Of a stretch of DNA of 64,000 nucleotides, positions 30,828 through 41,013 are shown in pieces. The stretch spans positions 1 to 64,000 of the forward strand of contig BLJB01000222.1 in the NCBI GenBank assembly GCA_013423325.1, in the 5' to 3' direction. Below the pieces are notes generated by a model. It was not told the origin of the DNA. It was given only the letters and a program-made list of their open reading frames with translations, and made no database searches. Position numbers and translations under genes: made by a program. Within the stretch, counting starts at the first letter, position 1. The number at the start of each line of letters is the position of its first letter. The stretch is from Usnea hakonensis. Lineage: Eukaryota > Ascomycota > Lecanoromycetes > Lecanorales > Parmeliaceae.

Positions 30828-31506
30828 GGATACATCATTCTTCCAATGCTTGAGGCAGGCATGATGGCTTGCGACAGAGATGTCGATATTTTATAGCTCT
30901 CGGACAGGCCGCGGAGCCGCATCAATTGTACGTCAGTTTGCCACGCCAGAGATTCGGCACAAGATGCTACCTCGGTAGTCGCGGGCATCTCGCGGGTGTA
31001 GAAATTGTCAATTGAGTGATGAGTCGTGCCAAGCCAAGTGCAGCCTTTTACGCCTTGCTTTGCGCTGACTCGCCCGAAGTGCAGGTCCAGCCGCTGCTCT
31101 TGATGCAGTCATACTTTAGCGTACGCCGCATTCGTCTATTTGGACGCCCATGTGCCAGCTCAGCGAAAGAAGACACTTACGATAGGCTCCAAAACATGTG
31201 AAGTAGGTAAAGTGCTAGAACGCCAAATTATTTTGGCTGCCCAATCTCGGCTGTTAGCGCGCTGAACCCCGCACGAGGGCAGGTATGTTGTAGAGTACCT
31301 TACTTCTAGAGTAGTCTTACATTATCATCATCATTCATTTACATTGACACCATCATTCATCTTTTCTCTATCAATACTCTGTCGTTGGGTAAACAGCGCA
31401 CCTTTTTTTCGGGCCGCCAATTTGCCTTGAGCATGAGCGTCCTCGTTAGCGCGTTTTATACCTGTCAATTATCGCTGCGTGAAGTCCAGTCGTCGACACT
31501 GGAGTC
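30828..31506. promoter_or_regulatory. divergent promoter region between NLR and P450 genes
   Basis: 679 bp between the NLR start (minus) and the P450 start (plus). Simple CATCATT repeats lie at 31322-31360. No defined site recognised; the two genes need not be co-regulated. Confidence 0.35.
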
Positions 31507-33429
31507 ATGTACATCTATGATCTGCAATTTCCTTCCAAGTATGGACTGATTGCCGGAATTCTCCTTGCGCTTGCTGTACCCTGTTTCTTTATCATTCTCA
31601 AAACACTCTCGCGCCGAAGTGAAGAGCATCGTCTGGTAAGAAACTTGGTTCAAGTCCTACCAGACACGTTCTTAAGCTTTTCATAGGAGGCGACCTTTTC
31701 ATCCCAGCATCAGTGCCAACCTCCGGCGATATTGCTGGGAAAATGGCCCCTTTCTCTTGACCTGCTTGTAAAATGCATCAAAGCAGATAACGCCAGACAG
31801 ATTCTAAGATTCTTCGTCTCTGTCCTCGAAGACACGGGATCCACGCACGCGCAATTTCTTTTTGGTTTACGCTCGATAAACACCATTGACCCTGAAAACA
31901 TTGAAGTCTTATTGAGTACGCAATTCAAAGGTATGCCGCCCACGATTCTTGCCTGCTGAGTATCTGACGCCTAAAGTCCACTAGACTTCACCTTAGGAGC
32001 ACGAGAACAAAACTTTCGTCCCCTGCTCGGACACGGAATATTCACCCAAAACGGTGCTGAATGGAAGCAATCCCGAGATCTACTGCGGCCCGTCTTCAAT
32101 CACCAGCGGACAGAGTATTTCACCCACATCAAACAGGCAGTCGATAGCCTTCTGGCACGAGTCACCGAGCCAACAAAAAAAGGCTTCGTGGATCTGCAGC
32201 CACTATTCTTCCTTCTCACTCTAGACGTCACGACCGCCGCTGTCCTCGGCGCGTCAACAAACAGCCTACGGGACCAAGGTGGAAAACTTGGCCTTGCTTT
32301 TGCAAATGCCTTCGATACTGGACAGCATTATCTCGCCGTGAGAGGCCGACTCGGAGACCTTTACTGGCTGTTTGGTGGAAAAAAATTCAGGGCTGCCTGC
32401 GATTTTGTGCACAGCTTCGTGGACAATATAGTCAGGGAAGCGCTAGAGAAGAAAGGTATTCGGGAGCCTTCTGGATTGGAGGATGAAAAGGAAGACTATC
32501 TCTTCATCGACGCACTCATTGCGCGGACTAGAGATCCGGTAATCATACGAGACCAGCTGGTCAATGTCCTATTAGCAGGCCGCGACACCACCGCTTGTCT
32601 CCTTTCGTGGACGTTGTGAGTGTATATCCTCTGTCCTTCAGTACATTTTACACACAGCGCTAATCTTTTGCAAAGCCGACTACTAGCTCAACATCCAACA
32701 GTCCAACACCGTCTACGTGCCGAATGTCTAGCGCTCCCCAGCCACAAAGCGGGCACCGTTCCCACCAAAGACGAACTAAAGAACATGAAGTATCTAGCAA
32801 ACGTGATTCACGAAGGTCAGCACTCGTCACGACCATCAGCCCGGCATCGAACCGGGAAATGCCTAGCTGACCCTTCACAGTCCTCCGTCTATACCCCTCC
32901 GTCCCCATCAACATGCGCCAAGCCACAAAATCCACCGTCCTCCCCGTCGGCGGCGGTCCCACTCGCTCCTCTCCCATACTCGTCCGCAAAGGCGAAGCCA
33001 TATCCTACAGCGTCTACGCTATGCATCGCCGCAAAGATCTCTACGGCGACGACGCAGACCAATTTTGCCCCGATCGGTGGGAAGCCAGCTCTGGCAGATC
33101 ACCGGATTTGAGGAATATTGGTTGGGGGTATTTACCTTTCAATGGGGGTCCGAGAGTTTGCTTGGGGCGTAAGTCTACTCTCTGTTTTCCTTCTCGCCCA
33201 ATTTCGGTCGGGTTACTAATCATTTCTTGAACGGGTAGAAGAGTTTGCGTTCTTGGAGGCTGCGTATACGATTGTACGGCTTTTACAGACGTTCAGGGAT
33301 ATTGGGGTAGGAGAGGAGGAGACGGTTGATCAACGAGATCATCCTCAGCATACCGTCACACTGGTCGTGGCGAGTGCGAATGGGTGCAAGGTTCGATTGG
33401 ATCGAGATGGAGAAGTACATTCGCGATGA
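31507..33429 (+). CDS. cytochrome P450, CYP52-like, 540 aa
   Basis: Six exons: 31507-31635, 31687-31930, 31985-32615, 32676-32815, 32881-33168 and 33239-33429. All five introns are GT-AG and in phase. An N-terminal membrane anchor (YGLIAGILLALAVPCFFIIL) places it in the ER membrane. GHGIFTQNGAEWKQSRDLLR with PVFNH is typical of CYP52 alkane/fatty-acid hydroxylases. The I-helix oxygen-activation motif is AGRDTT at 322-327, the ExxR motif is EVLR at 381-384 (formed across intron 4), and the haem loop is PFNGGPRVCLGQ with Cys475 (completed across intron 5). All key residues are present, so the enzyme should be active. CYP52 relatives hydroxylate the terminal carbon of alkanes or fatty acids; I infer this from motif resemblance only. 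No reductase or other pathway gene is adjacent. Confidence 0.92.
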
Positions 33430-34130
33430 CCTTACCCCGAAAAAAGATAACATACTTTTCCATGGCAGCTACACTAAACACGAGAGACCTAGATAGGAGC
33501 TTGAGACATGGCCGCAATACTGAGGTGGTATTTGTAGCATAACAGGATGTAGCATTATCTACCCTTCCTTCGCCCCCCTTTCCCCCCAAACCCCAAAACA
33601 CACCCCTCCAGCCCCACCACCACCCCCTCGCACCGCCCTACTCTCCATAAAGCCTTACCTTACTCATAGCCACACCCTCTTCCATTCGCGCTCGCAGATA
33701 TCTCAGAAAGTGTTACGTGATTGGTGGTTCGGCGGGTCAGTGTACCAGTGAGTGGGGAGAGGGGCTGGATATCTGGGGTTTGGGTGGGGAGTGTGGCTGT
33801 TGTTTAGGCATGGGGAAGGAAAAGAGAGGGGGGGTTCGTGGGAAGTGATACTGGATGATGGATCGGAAGGGTGGGGTAGGGTGCTGTTTGTGTGAGGTGG
33901 ATTTGGGTAGGTGGTATTTTGGGATGGATATGGGGAGTGGTTTTTTTTGGGATGAACAGTGGTGCGGTCGAATTCCGCTGATTTTGGTGTGGGTATGTAC
34001 ATCTTTGCTCTGCAATATAATGCTGTAATAATTGTATATATGATCATAGTTTTGCAGATCCAGGGCGGACTCAGGCTCATCGCTACTGACGGAAAGCAAT
34101 CCCGATTTTCTGAGAGTGTGCCAAGTTCAG
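33430..34130. other. intergenic, low-complexity
   Basis: C-rich at 33560-33640 and G-rich at 33750-33960 on the + strand. Open frames on the minus strand are Pro/His/Ser low-complexity and not credible genes. Confidence 0.45.
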
Positions 34131-36413
34131 TCAGACTGGCCAAGCACCAGGCATTTTCCCTCTCTTCCCGAAACCTTGAGCACGGACGAATTTCATCAAC
34201 TTCTTCTTCATCCGTCTGTTTGCGCGTTTCTTGACACGCTCATAAAGCTCGTTGTCTTGATCGAAGAGGTCGTTACTCCAAGCCGGATGTCTAAAAGGCC
34301 AATGAACTTCCCACTCTTTCCAAAACCCTGGTGTATTATTTAGATCGATCAGAATTTTGAACTCTTCGCATACGAGGGAAGCGGAAGCATCGGGATCAAT
34401 CCACCAGTCCCAAGAAACAGAAGGCCCGCTTTCCCAATGGAATAGCAATTGACGTGGAACGTCATACCGAAGGTTGGAGACTAAGGAGCGATCTCGAGTC
34501 AGTGTCAATTTTTCGCACAACAAGACTGCAGGTCTGGAGATAAATGATGACAACCCAACCGGGGACTATGCAGGTTATGCCGTTTGTCATTGCCTGCCAT
34601 TGGTCTGTCTGCAGAAGATATGTGTCTCAATTCACTTACCCTCAGAAGGAACGGTCAAGTGCATCTGTGCAGCATGTAGCGCCTGCTCTTTCTCAAGATA
34701 GGACTGGACGTCATATCCTTCGCTCGATAGAATACTCATCCAGCTATCCGCCGCCGCTTTTCCTTCAAAGGATGTCTCTGTAAGTGAGAAGAGCTCATCA
34801 AGTGGAGTGCCATGGTCCAGAATCGAGCATGGGTATTTGGGACCATAATCATCCTTCAACGCGCTTAGTTTCCATCCCCTCAGGACAGGCGAGCTAAGCT
34901 CTACTCCTTTGCGAAGGAGATGCCGAAGGAAACTTTCCCATTTCAACGGATGTATGGCGTACTTTTTCAAGGCTGTAGCTAAGACAGGATAGGTGTGTTC
35001 GTCATCAGAATGCTTGAACTCCGAAGGAACAAAGTCTTGCGAGAACATGAATTGCGCACCGTCCACCGGCCCATCATACATCATCCAAAACATATTCATA
35101 TCCTGAAGCGAGATCTCATTTTGATCCTGTGTCAGAAGTCTCAAAGTATCCACCCTCCAACTCTCAGAATCATAATCATATTCGCCAAATTCAGATACGC
35201 TTCCGGTCCACACTATCGGTTGACTGGGCAGAGGGTTAGATACTATGGCATTCCAAGATAGCACGTGTCATTTCTCGATACCTACCGTCCAAGGTTATCC
35301 CTACGGCTCGAGTCTACCCCAAGTTGAAGTAGCAAAGCGCACACTTCTCTACGCCCAAAACCCGCCGCGTACTCCATTCCGGTCAGCGATAAAAAAAAGT
35401 CTGAAGCTTTCGCAAAATACTCACATGAATCAGAGACAGCCCGCCTTGGCTCAACACAAACGGAGAGACATCACCGCTACTCAGTGCGACCTGCAGGCCT
35501 TGTAGATCGCCATTTCTACAAATATCGAAAATCGGCGCTCTACCTTCTAAAATAGGATAGCTGCTCAAACTCCTTGAGATTCCGCCGCAAAAATTCGAGA
35601 ACCGCAGCTCGAAGGTCTTCCGCATCAGAGCTGGCGTCACTGCGATGACCTTCTCGTTTGTCACTATTCTTGATTTGGGTTTGCGAGCGTTTGGTCGGTT
35701 CAGCGAACGTGACTTAGACTGAACCTTGACACTTCCAAATATGCCATGGTACCAGACGAGACTTGTCTCTTCAGTAGCAATCCCAGACATATCCTTTGAA
35801 GTGCAAAGCATGTTTGGCAAAATCTCACGTGACACAGTCTTGTTAGCGGCTGCCAGGGATGCCTTTTCAATTACCGTGGCTTCCAGGCCGCTAGAACTTG
35901 GGAGACTGATATGATGCAATCTGTTTGATGATTAGCAGGCCAGGAATGACCAAAGGATTGATTAGTCTACTGCAGCTGCCACGAATTACTCAGCATAGCC
36001 GTTTGCAGTCCAATCTCCGCATCCCGGAGGTGACTCTGCATCTCCAGAATATCCTCCTTCTTCGAGACGAATCTCATTGTAGCCCACGATCTTTGGACGC
36101 GGCTCTGGTGATCCATTCGCTTTTGAACCCTCCGGATGACATCTTCAAGTAAGCTGATCCTTTTCTCGCAGGTACTCAGGGCATTCGTAATGAATACAGG
36201 CGAGCCAGGTAGGCGTAGAATCATATACTGTTGCTCAAGAAGATAGCTGACTTGTTTCAAGGTACTGTTAAGTTGGTCTAAGGTCTGATACAGCTTGATG
36301 ACCTCATTAGGCGCATCTTTGACGCTGCTCAAGAATTTGCTGATCTTTTCGCCCGTCTCTATAAGTTGTACGGCAAGTGAAACCACTGCGAACGCACTCG
36401 CGACGCCATCCAT
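34131..36413 (-). CDS. STAND N-terminal domain plus ankyrin-repeat protein, 667 aa
   Basis: Five exons: 36413-35971, 35920-35425, 35371-35286, 35223-34640 and 34525-34131, all in phase. It starts MDGVASAFAVVSLAVQLIET, followed by SSVKDAPNEVIKLYQTLDQL and a helical block ending near NSWQLQLHHISLPSS. This is the 'fungal N-terminal domain of STAND proteins'. A basic linker follows. At least two ankyrin repeats come next: APIFDICRNGDLQGLQVALS, and, built across intron 2, GLSLIHYAAGFGRREVCALL with LQLGVDSSRRDNLG. No NTPase P-loop is present, so this is an N-domain/ankyrin protein without the switch. The C-terminal 300 residues (VWTGSVSEFGEYDYDSESW, PDASASLVCEEFKILIDLNN, FWKEWEVHWPFRHP) are a Trp-rich domain I do not recognise. 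Intron 4 is long (114 nt). A role in nonself sensing is inferred from the domain only. Confidence 0.82.
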
Positions 36414-37040
36414 TCCGATAATCGAGGCCTATCGTAGCTCACCATTTCAACATTGATATAGATCTCAGCTAGTAAAGCTTCAGGTCTCAGCCTGAGAAAA
36501 GGCTTTTGGGCATTGTGTAAATATTAGTTGTAGAGATTAAGGAAAGGTCGGAGCGGCCTGCGGCGGGGCTGCCCTTAAATCTTGGAATCCTCTTATGTAA
36601 GCAGCCTTGGCAATCCCGACAAATTAGCATCGGATAACAAGACACTTTGTGCACATAGTAAGAACTTCTACTGTCATATATCATGCTGAGACTGAGACTG
36701 AGACTGATGCTTGAACACGTCAGGCTGATCACGGGGCACACTTTATCGTTCACCAAACCAATCCGAAATCGTTAAATGCTATCTCGGTAATACACGTCGT
36801 GAGCAAGGCGCAGCAATTGCACCGCCCTAATATCCAAGGCAATTGTCTTGTCTTTGTCGCGCCAGCGTACCTTCCTTCCCTCTCCGAAAGCTGAGATAAC
36901 GTCGCGATGCTGATGCGTACTCGTACTATTCCACTTTGAGCCTTTGAGCCTCAATAAGAAAGAAAAAGGCCTTAGGAAAGCAGTCGTGTTTGTTACGACG
37001 CCTTAGGAAAGCAGTCGTGTTTGTTACGACTGGTTTAAGC
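36414..37040. other. intergenic with short repeats
   Basis: Contains a CTGAGA microsatellite (about 36686-36706) and the 31 bp duplication listed separately. No gene supported. Confidence 0.5.
36969..37030. repeat. perfect 31-bp tandem duplication
   Basis: 36969-36999 and 37000-37030 are identical (GCCTTAGGAAAGCAGTCGTG...). The second copy ends 10 bp from the stop codon of the 958-aa gene. Confidence 0.95.
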
Positions 37041-39917
37041 CTATTCCCTGAGAACTAGCACATCCTCTGCTTCAAAGTCCGCACCAGGCCTCTCCCGAAT
37101 GATATTCCGTCCAACAAGCTTCTGTGACAGCATTTTTGGAAAACGATTGCACTTGACGGAAAGGTGCATCTCACCATCCTTGGCTTCGCGGACTACGACC
37201 CAAAAATCACCGCCAACCTTGCCTACCCAGTACCGCTGACCGTCTTCGAGATGCAACGAATCGGACACGGTGTGGGCCATTGCTCTTTGAGCCGTAAGGT
37301 CATGACATACTGCAGTGGAAAGGAACCCTCCATAGTCCTGCCATGGTGGTGTAATCATGTTCCGACAAGCGCGGTCGTGGCCTTCGAAGCACGTGGAAGT
37401 TACCGCCGCAAATGTGGCTGATGACTCAGAGTCTTTGAGTATACGGGTCCAGGCGTTCTTCTCGTTGCATTGAACTTTGACGCCGTAGGAAGTAGACAAG
37501 GCGTCTGGCCAAAGAATTGACAGATACTCTCCTTTGCGATCAACGCCCGTATGTTTGAGCAAGTCCAGAATGTAGCCTATGATTGCGATTAGACAGATCT
37601 TTTCGTCGCTGCTGAGCCCCTCTATGTAGGCCTTCAGATCGATGGAACCTTTGAAGGCTGCTCGTGCCCCTGGTAACATTTTATGCCATTGCTCATATTT
37701 CAGAGTGTCAACATGTGCAAACATCGAGTCTTCGATAAGCTTGCGTAAAGAGACTCTTTTGGCGATCCCAGTGCATAGGCTTATTTGCAAGCCCCATGGA
37801 ACGGCCAACATACGGAGATTGGGTAACAGAGACCACTGCTCTATGATCTGCTGCTTGACTGTTCGCCCAAGTTTCCTAGCGTACATATTTCCTACTTGAA
37901 GGACAGTGTAATACCCAGCCTGAAATGCGACTTGTCTCTCCGCTAATTCCCAGTAGTTCGCTTGGGTGCCGAGATTGCACAGAAGCTCTTGTGAACCTGC
38001 TGTATTACGGCATTTTCCCAAATCTAACTGACAAGCTGGATTAATTTTGATTGCTCCGATTTGGATTTCATCCCTTGAGCTGAACGTCGGGAGCCTCCTT
38101 ATCTCACTGTAGGATTCACGTCGCGAACTCCAGTGGAACAAAGGCTTTGTAGCATCGTGATTTATGCTCCCAGAGCGGACTGGTCTGATTACCCCTCCCC
38201 CTATCTCGATGGCGTAAAGCTGACTGCCATAACTAGCTCCGGCCTTCGAAATGAATAGTCCAGGACCCCAAGTATCAATGAGATCTACTCCGCGACATCT
38301 AAAGTCTACGGCCACGTCAGGTGCATCTCGGGATGCCGCAGAAGCTGTGCTGCCAGACACAAGATGAAACACGAAGATAGGGCCGCCTACCATTTCTCCC
38401 AGACAAGTAAGTTCCCGAAGACTCACCTTGATAGAAACTCTATCGTTTCCGATTCCGAGAAGCTCGATTCCCGTCAGATCATGATCCAGGAAGGGAGACG
38501 ATAATGGTCCCTTGTGTCCCTGAGTATAAAGTACTATTCCGAGCCCAAGCAATTGCATAGCTAAGGAACATATATGCAGGTGACAGTCCACAGAGTAGTG
38601 GCCATGAATTGGACCATTAAAAAAATCGCTGAGGTCCTGTGAATGAGTAAAGACGCTTAAGATGTTCTGGCTGATGCTAGAGCATGTTTTGAGGTCCTCC
38701 AGCCTGATTTTGGAAGGCTTGTCTGCAGTCTGAGTCCATAAGACCAACATTGATTGACGGAAATCCTGCAGTGACTGGAACATTATACTGACCATGTCGA
38801 CCACGGGAAGCTGTGGGTCCAGTTCTTCTCGAGAAATGATCAATGTGAATGCATTACAACAGTAATGATTTCTTTGAAGAAATCCCACAGCGATGCAGAA
38901 TCTTGCTATAGCATGATGCAGAAGATGTATGTGTTTTGTTTGTGCCTCAGTCAAATGGAATAAGCCGTCAGTCTCGGTCCAGGATGTGGAAGAAGGCGAT
39001 GGGGACGATTTTGATAAATCAGAATCACTGGTGGTCGTATCATTCCCAGACAAAGATGTATAAGCCTGATTCAGGCGTAACCCTGGTTCCTTCCGAGCCA
39101 GCGTGTCTACCGGCCCTTCAGACATCAGTATAGAGATTGCGGTCTTGCTTTGACGGCGTATTGCTGCGTGACCTCCAGACTCCCAATGGGGTAGAATACC
39201 AGCAAGCCCACAGTACCGGAATACTCTGCAACGCATTTCTTCTTGATTGCAGGCATCTTTCTCAATTTCCTGCGGCTTATCAATCAAACCCTGCAGCTGA
39301 TTCTTTGCAGTACCTCCTCGGTGAACGCAATTTTCTTGGTGAAGATCTGTCTTCACAGGGACTGGGAATGCCTCGACCTTAGCTGGGTTGGTACTATTAT
39401 CACTATCATCGGCTGAAGACCACGTTCCCGCTCTCACTGATTCTTGTACCAATTTGGGCAATCCCGAGGGGGTTTGTCCTACCGTCTGAACATCAAGAAG
39501 CCAGGCAAAATCACCTTGGGCGACGAGTCGAAAATGACATGTGATGAGGCATTCTACTACACAGCCAAGCGATTCGATCGCGACTTTCTCCAAGAGAAGC
39601 GGCCCATTTATTCTCCAATGCAGGATTACAAGGGAGACGATTTGTTCCAGCATAGGTCCATTATTCAAGTTCTTGGCTTCTCTCAAGAGATCAACACTGT
39701 CTTCGATGCGAATATGCCCGATTTTCGATATGACTTTTGCCTCTTGTAGCCTCGTTTTGAAGTACCCTAGAGCCTGCAGGAGCCGCCTCTCATCCTTGTT
39801 TTCTCGGCGAGAGTAGCTTAGAATTTCCCGAGTCAGAGTGTCTGCATCTGTGAGGGTATCTGCGATAACTAAAGCGTCATCCTCGTATTTCGAACGTCGT
39901 GGACGAAGCTTCTCCAT
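37041..39917 (-). CDS. large protein of unknown function, 958 aa
   Basis: A single long exon; the first ATG is at 39917 (MEKLRPRRSKYEDDALVIAD). The frame stays open a further 59 codons upstream without an ATG. The N-terminal 200 residues are helical (DTLTREILSYSRRENKDERR, YFKTRLQEAKVISKIGHIRI). An acidic low-complexity segment (SDSDLSKSSPSPSSTSW) separates them from a C-terminal half that looks like a folded globular domain rich in conserved-looking aromatic motifs: DTWGPGLFISKAG, YAIEIGGGVIRPV, FQAGYYTVLQVGNMYARK, EQWSLLPNLRMLAVPWGLQI and LCTGIAKRVSLRKLIEDS. No P-loop, kinase, protease or nuclease motif is seen, and there are no membrane spans or signal peptide. Its co-orientation with the STAND-N/ankyrin gene suggests, but does not prove, a link. 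Confidence 0.82.
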   Translation of the reverse strand: MEKLRPRRSKYEDDALVIADTLTDADTLTREILSYSRRENKDERRLLQALGYFKTRLQEAKVISKIGHIRIEDSVDLLREAKNLNNGPMLEQIVSLVILHWRINGPLLLEKVAIESLGCVVECLITCHFRLVAQGDFAWLLDVQTVGQTPSGLPKLVQESVRAGTWSSADDSDNSTNPAKVEAFPVPVKTDLHQENCVHRGGTAKNQLQGLIDKPQEIEKDACNQEEMRCRVFRYCGLAGILPHWESGGHAAIRRQSKTAISILMSEGPVDTLARKEPGLRLNQAYTSLSGNDTTTSDSDLSKSSPSPSSTSWTETDGLFHLTEAQTKHIHLLHHAIARFCIAVGFLQRNHYCCNAFTLIISREELDPQLPVVDMVSIMFQSLQDFRQSMLVLWTQTADKPSKIRLEDLKTCSSISQNILSVFTHSQDLSDFFNGPIHGHYSVDCHLHICSLAMQLLGLGIVLYTQGHKGPLSSPFLDHDLTGIELLGIGNDRVSIKVSLRELTCLGEMVGGPIFVFHLVSGSTASAASRDAPDVAVDFRCRGVDLIDTWGPGLFISKAGASYGSQLYAIEIGGGVIRPVRSGSINHDATKPLFHWSSRRESYSEIRRLPTFSSRDEIQIGAIKINPACQLDLGKCRNTAGSQELLCNLGTQANYWELAERQVAFQAGYYTVLQVGNMYARKLGRTVKQQIIEQWSLLPNLRMLAVPWGLQISLCTGIAKRVSLRKLIEDSMFAHVDTLKYEQWHKMLPGARAAFKGSIDLKAYIEGLSSDEKICLIAIIGYILDLLKHTGVDRKGEYLSILWPDALSTSYGVKVQCNEKNAWTRILKDSESSATFAAVTSTCFEGHDRACRNMITPPWQDYGGFLSTAVCHDLTAQRAMAHTVSDSLHLEDGQRYWVGKVGGDFWVVVREAKDGEMHLSVKCNRFPKMLSQKLVGRNIIRERPGADFEAEDVLVLRE

Positions 39918-41013
39918 GCCCGGAAGAGCGAGCGAGCTCGTAACTTCTGTAATTATGATGAAGTGGTTTTGACTCAAAAGAGCTGTCAACTTAAACAATT
40001 TTACTTTGGCACTCAAAGAATGTCGATGAAGGTCAAGATGGATAGATGCAGAGATGTGGGTGAGGCTGAGTTGCAGTGCGGCGGAGGATTGCACTAAGCA
40101 GATGCATCCTAGGGAACAAGGGGCCGATGCTCATGTACCGAGGCTATAAAGGGGTACAATTTAGCAACAACAAATTGTTGAAAGACAACTCCAAAACTAG
40201 TCATTTACAGCTTCTGTCTCTGCAAGACTACGCGCCTCTCAATTTCTATCCAGAGTTTATAGTGAAGTAAGGTACTGTGGAAGGTGGAAATCGTCTTGCC
40301 GAGGAAGTGGATTCCTTGAGTCCACCCAGAATTTCGCTCACCCGAATCGCGTTCAAAGAGTACCCAGAATTGAGATCTGGAACAGTGATAGAACATAATT
40401 CGACTTGATTCTAGATGCTCAACTCCGATGTATGGTGAGTAATGAGATCGCAATTTTGGAGGTCTGTGGACCAAGCATGGTCAATCATGACACAAAAGCT
40501 CACGGGGGCGTGAGATTCCGTGTAATAGCTGTAGCAATCGCTAATATTTCAGATGCGTCAGCGCAACAGGCAAGGCTGTGCTTTTACTGCAGGGACCCAA
40601 AGAGGGAGGACTGCATACACGAATGGGAACAGTCAGCCATGTGGAGAAAGAAGTCCCTTGAGCTGCGGGCTATGGTGGAAAAGCCATGCAAACCCCTGAG
40701 TTCTCAACTTAATTTTAGCACGCCTCGTCCACTGAGCCGGACAATATAGCAGACCGAATCAGTCAAATACTGCGCCTAATCCACGCATATAGCATGACTG
40801 AGCCGCAATCCTCCAAGGCTGATATCTGCACGAAGATGGCACAACAAGACACATTTCTTTTCGAGACCCCCCAAAAAGTAGCAGTCATGATGGACTCACC
40901 TGCGGCGATTTGATATATAATTTCTTCCCAGTATCTTTGACTCGATCGGTGTGATTTCTTCCAGGTGGTTTCTCGTCATAAATTTGCTTTGCTGTCAAAA
41001 TACCGTGCACAGG
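39918..41013. other. intergenic, nothing recognised
   Basis: Upstream region of the 958-aa gene and of the DUF6536 gene. The 115-codon frame at 40405-40749 has no domain and no convincing splice partners. Confidence 0.4.

Noticed and set aside
33703..34143. Minus-strand Pro/His/Ser-rich frames
   Set aside because: Low-complexity translation of G-rich intergenic DNA; no domain or splice signal.
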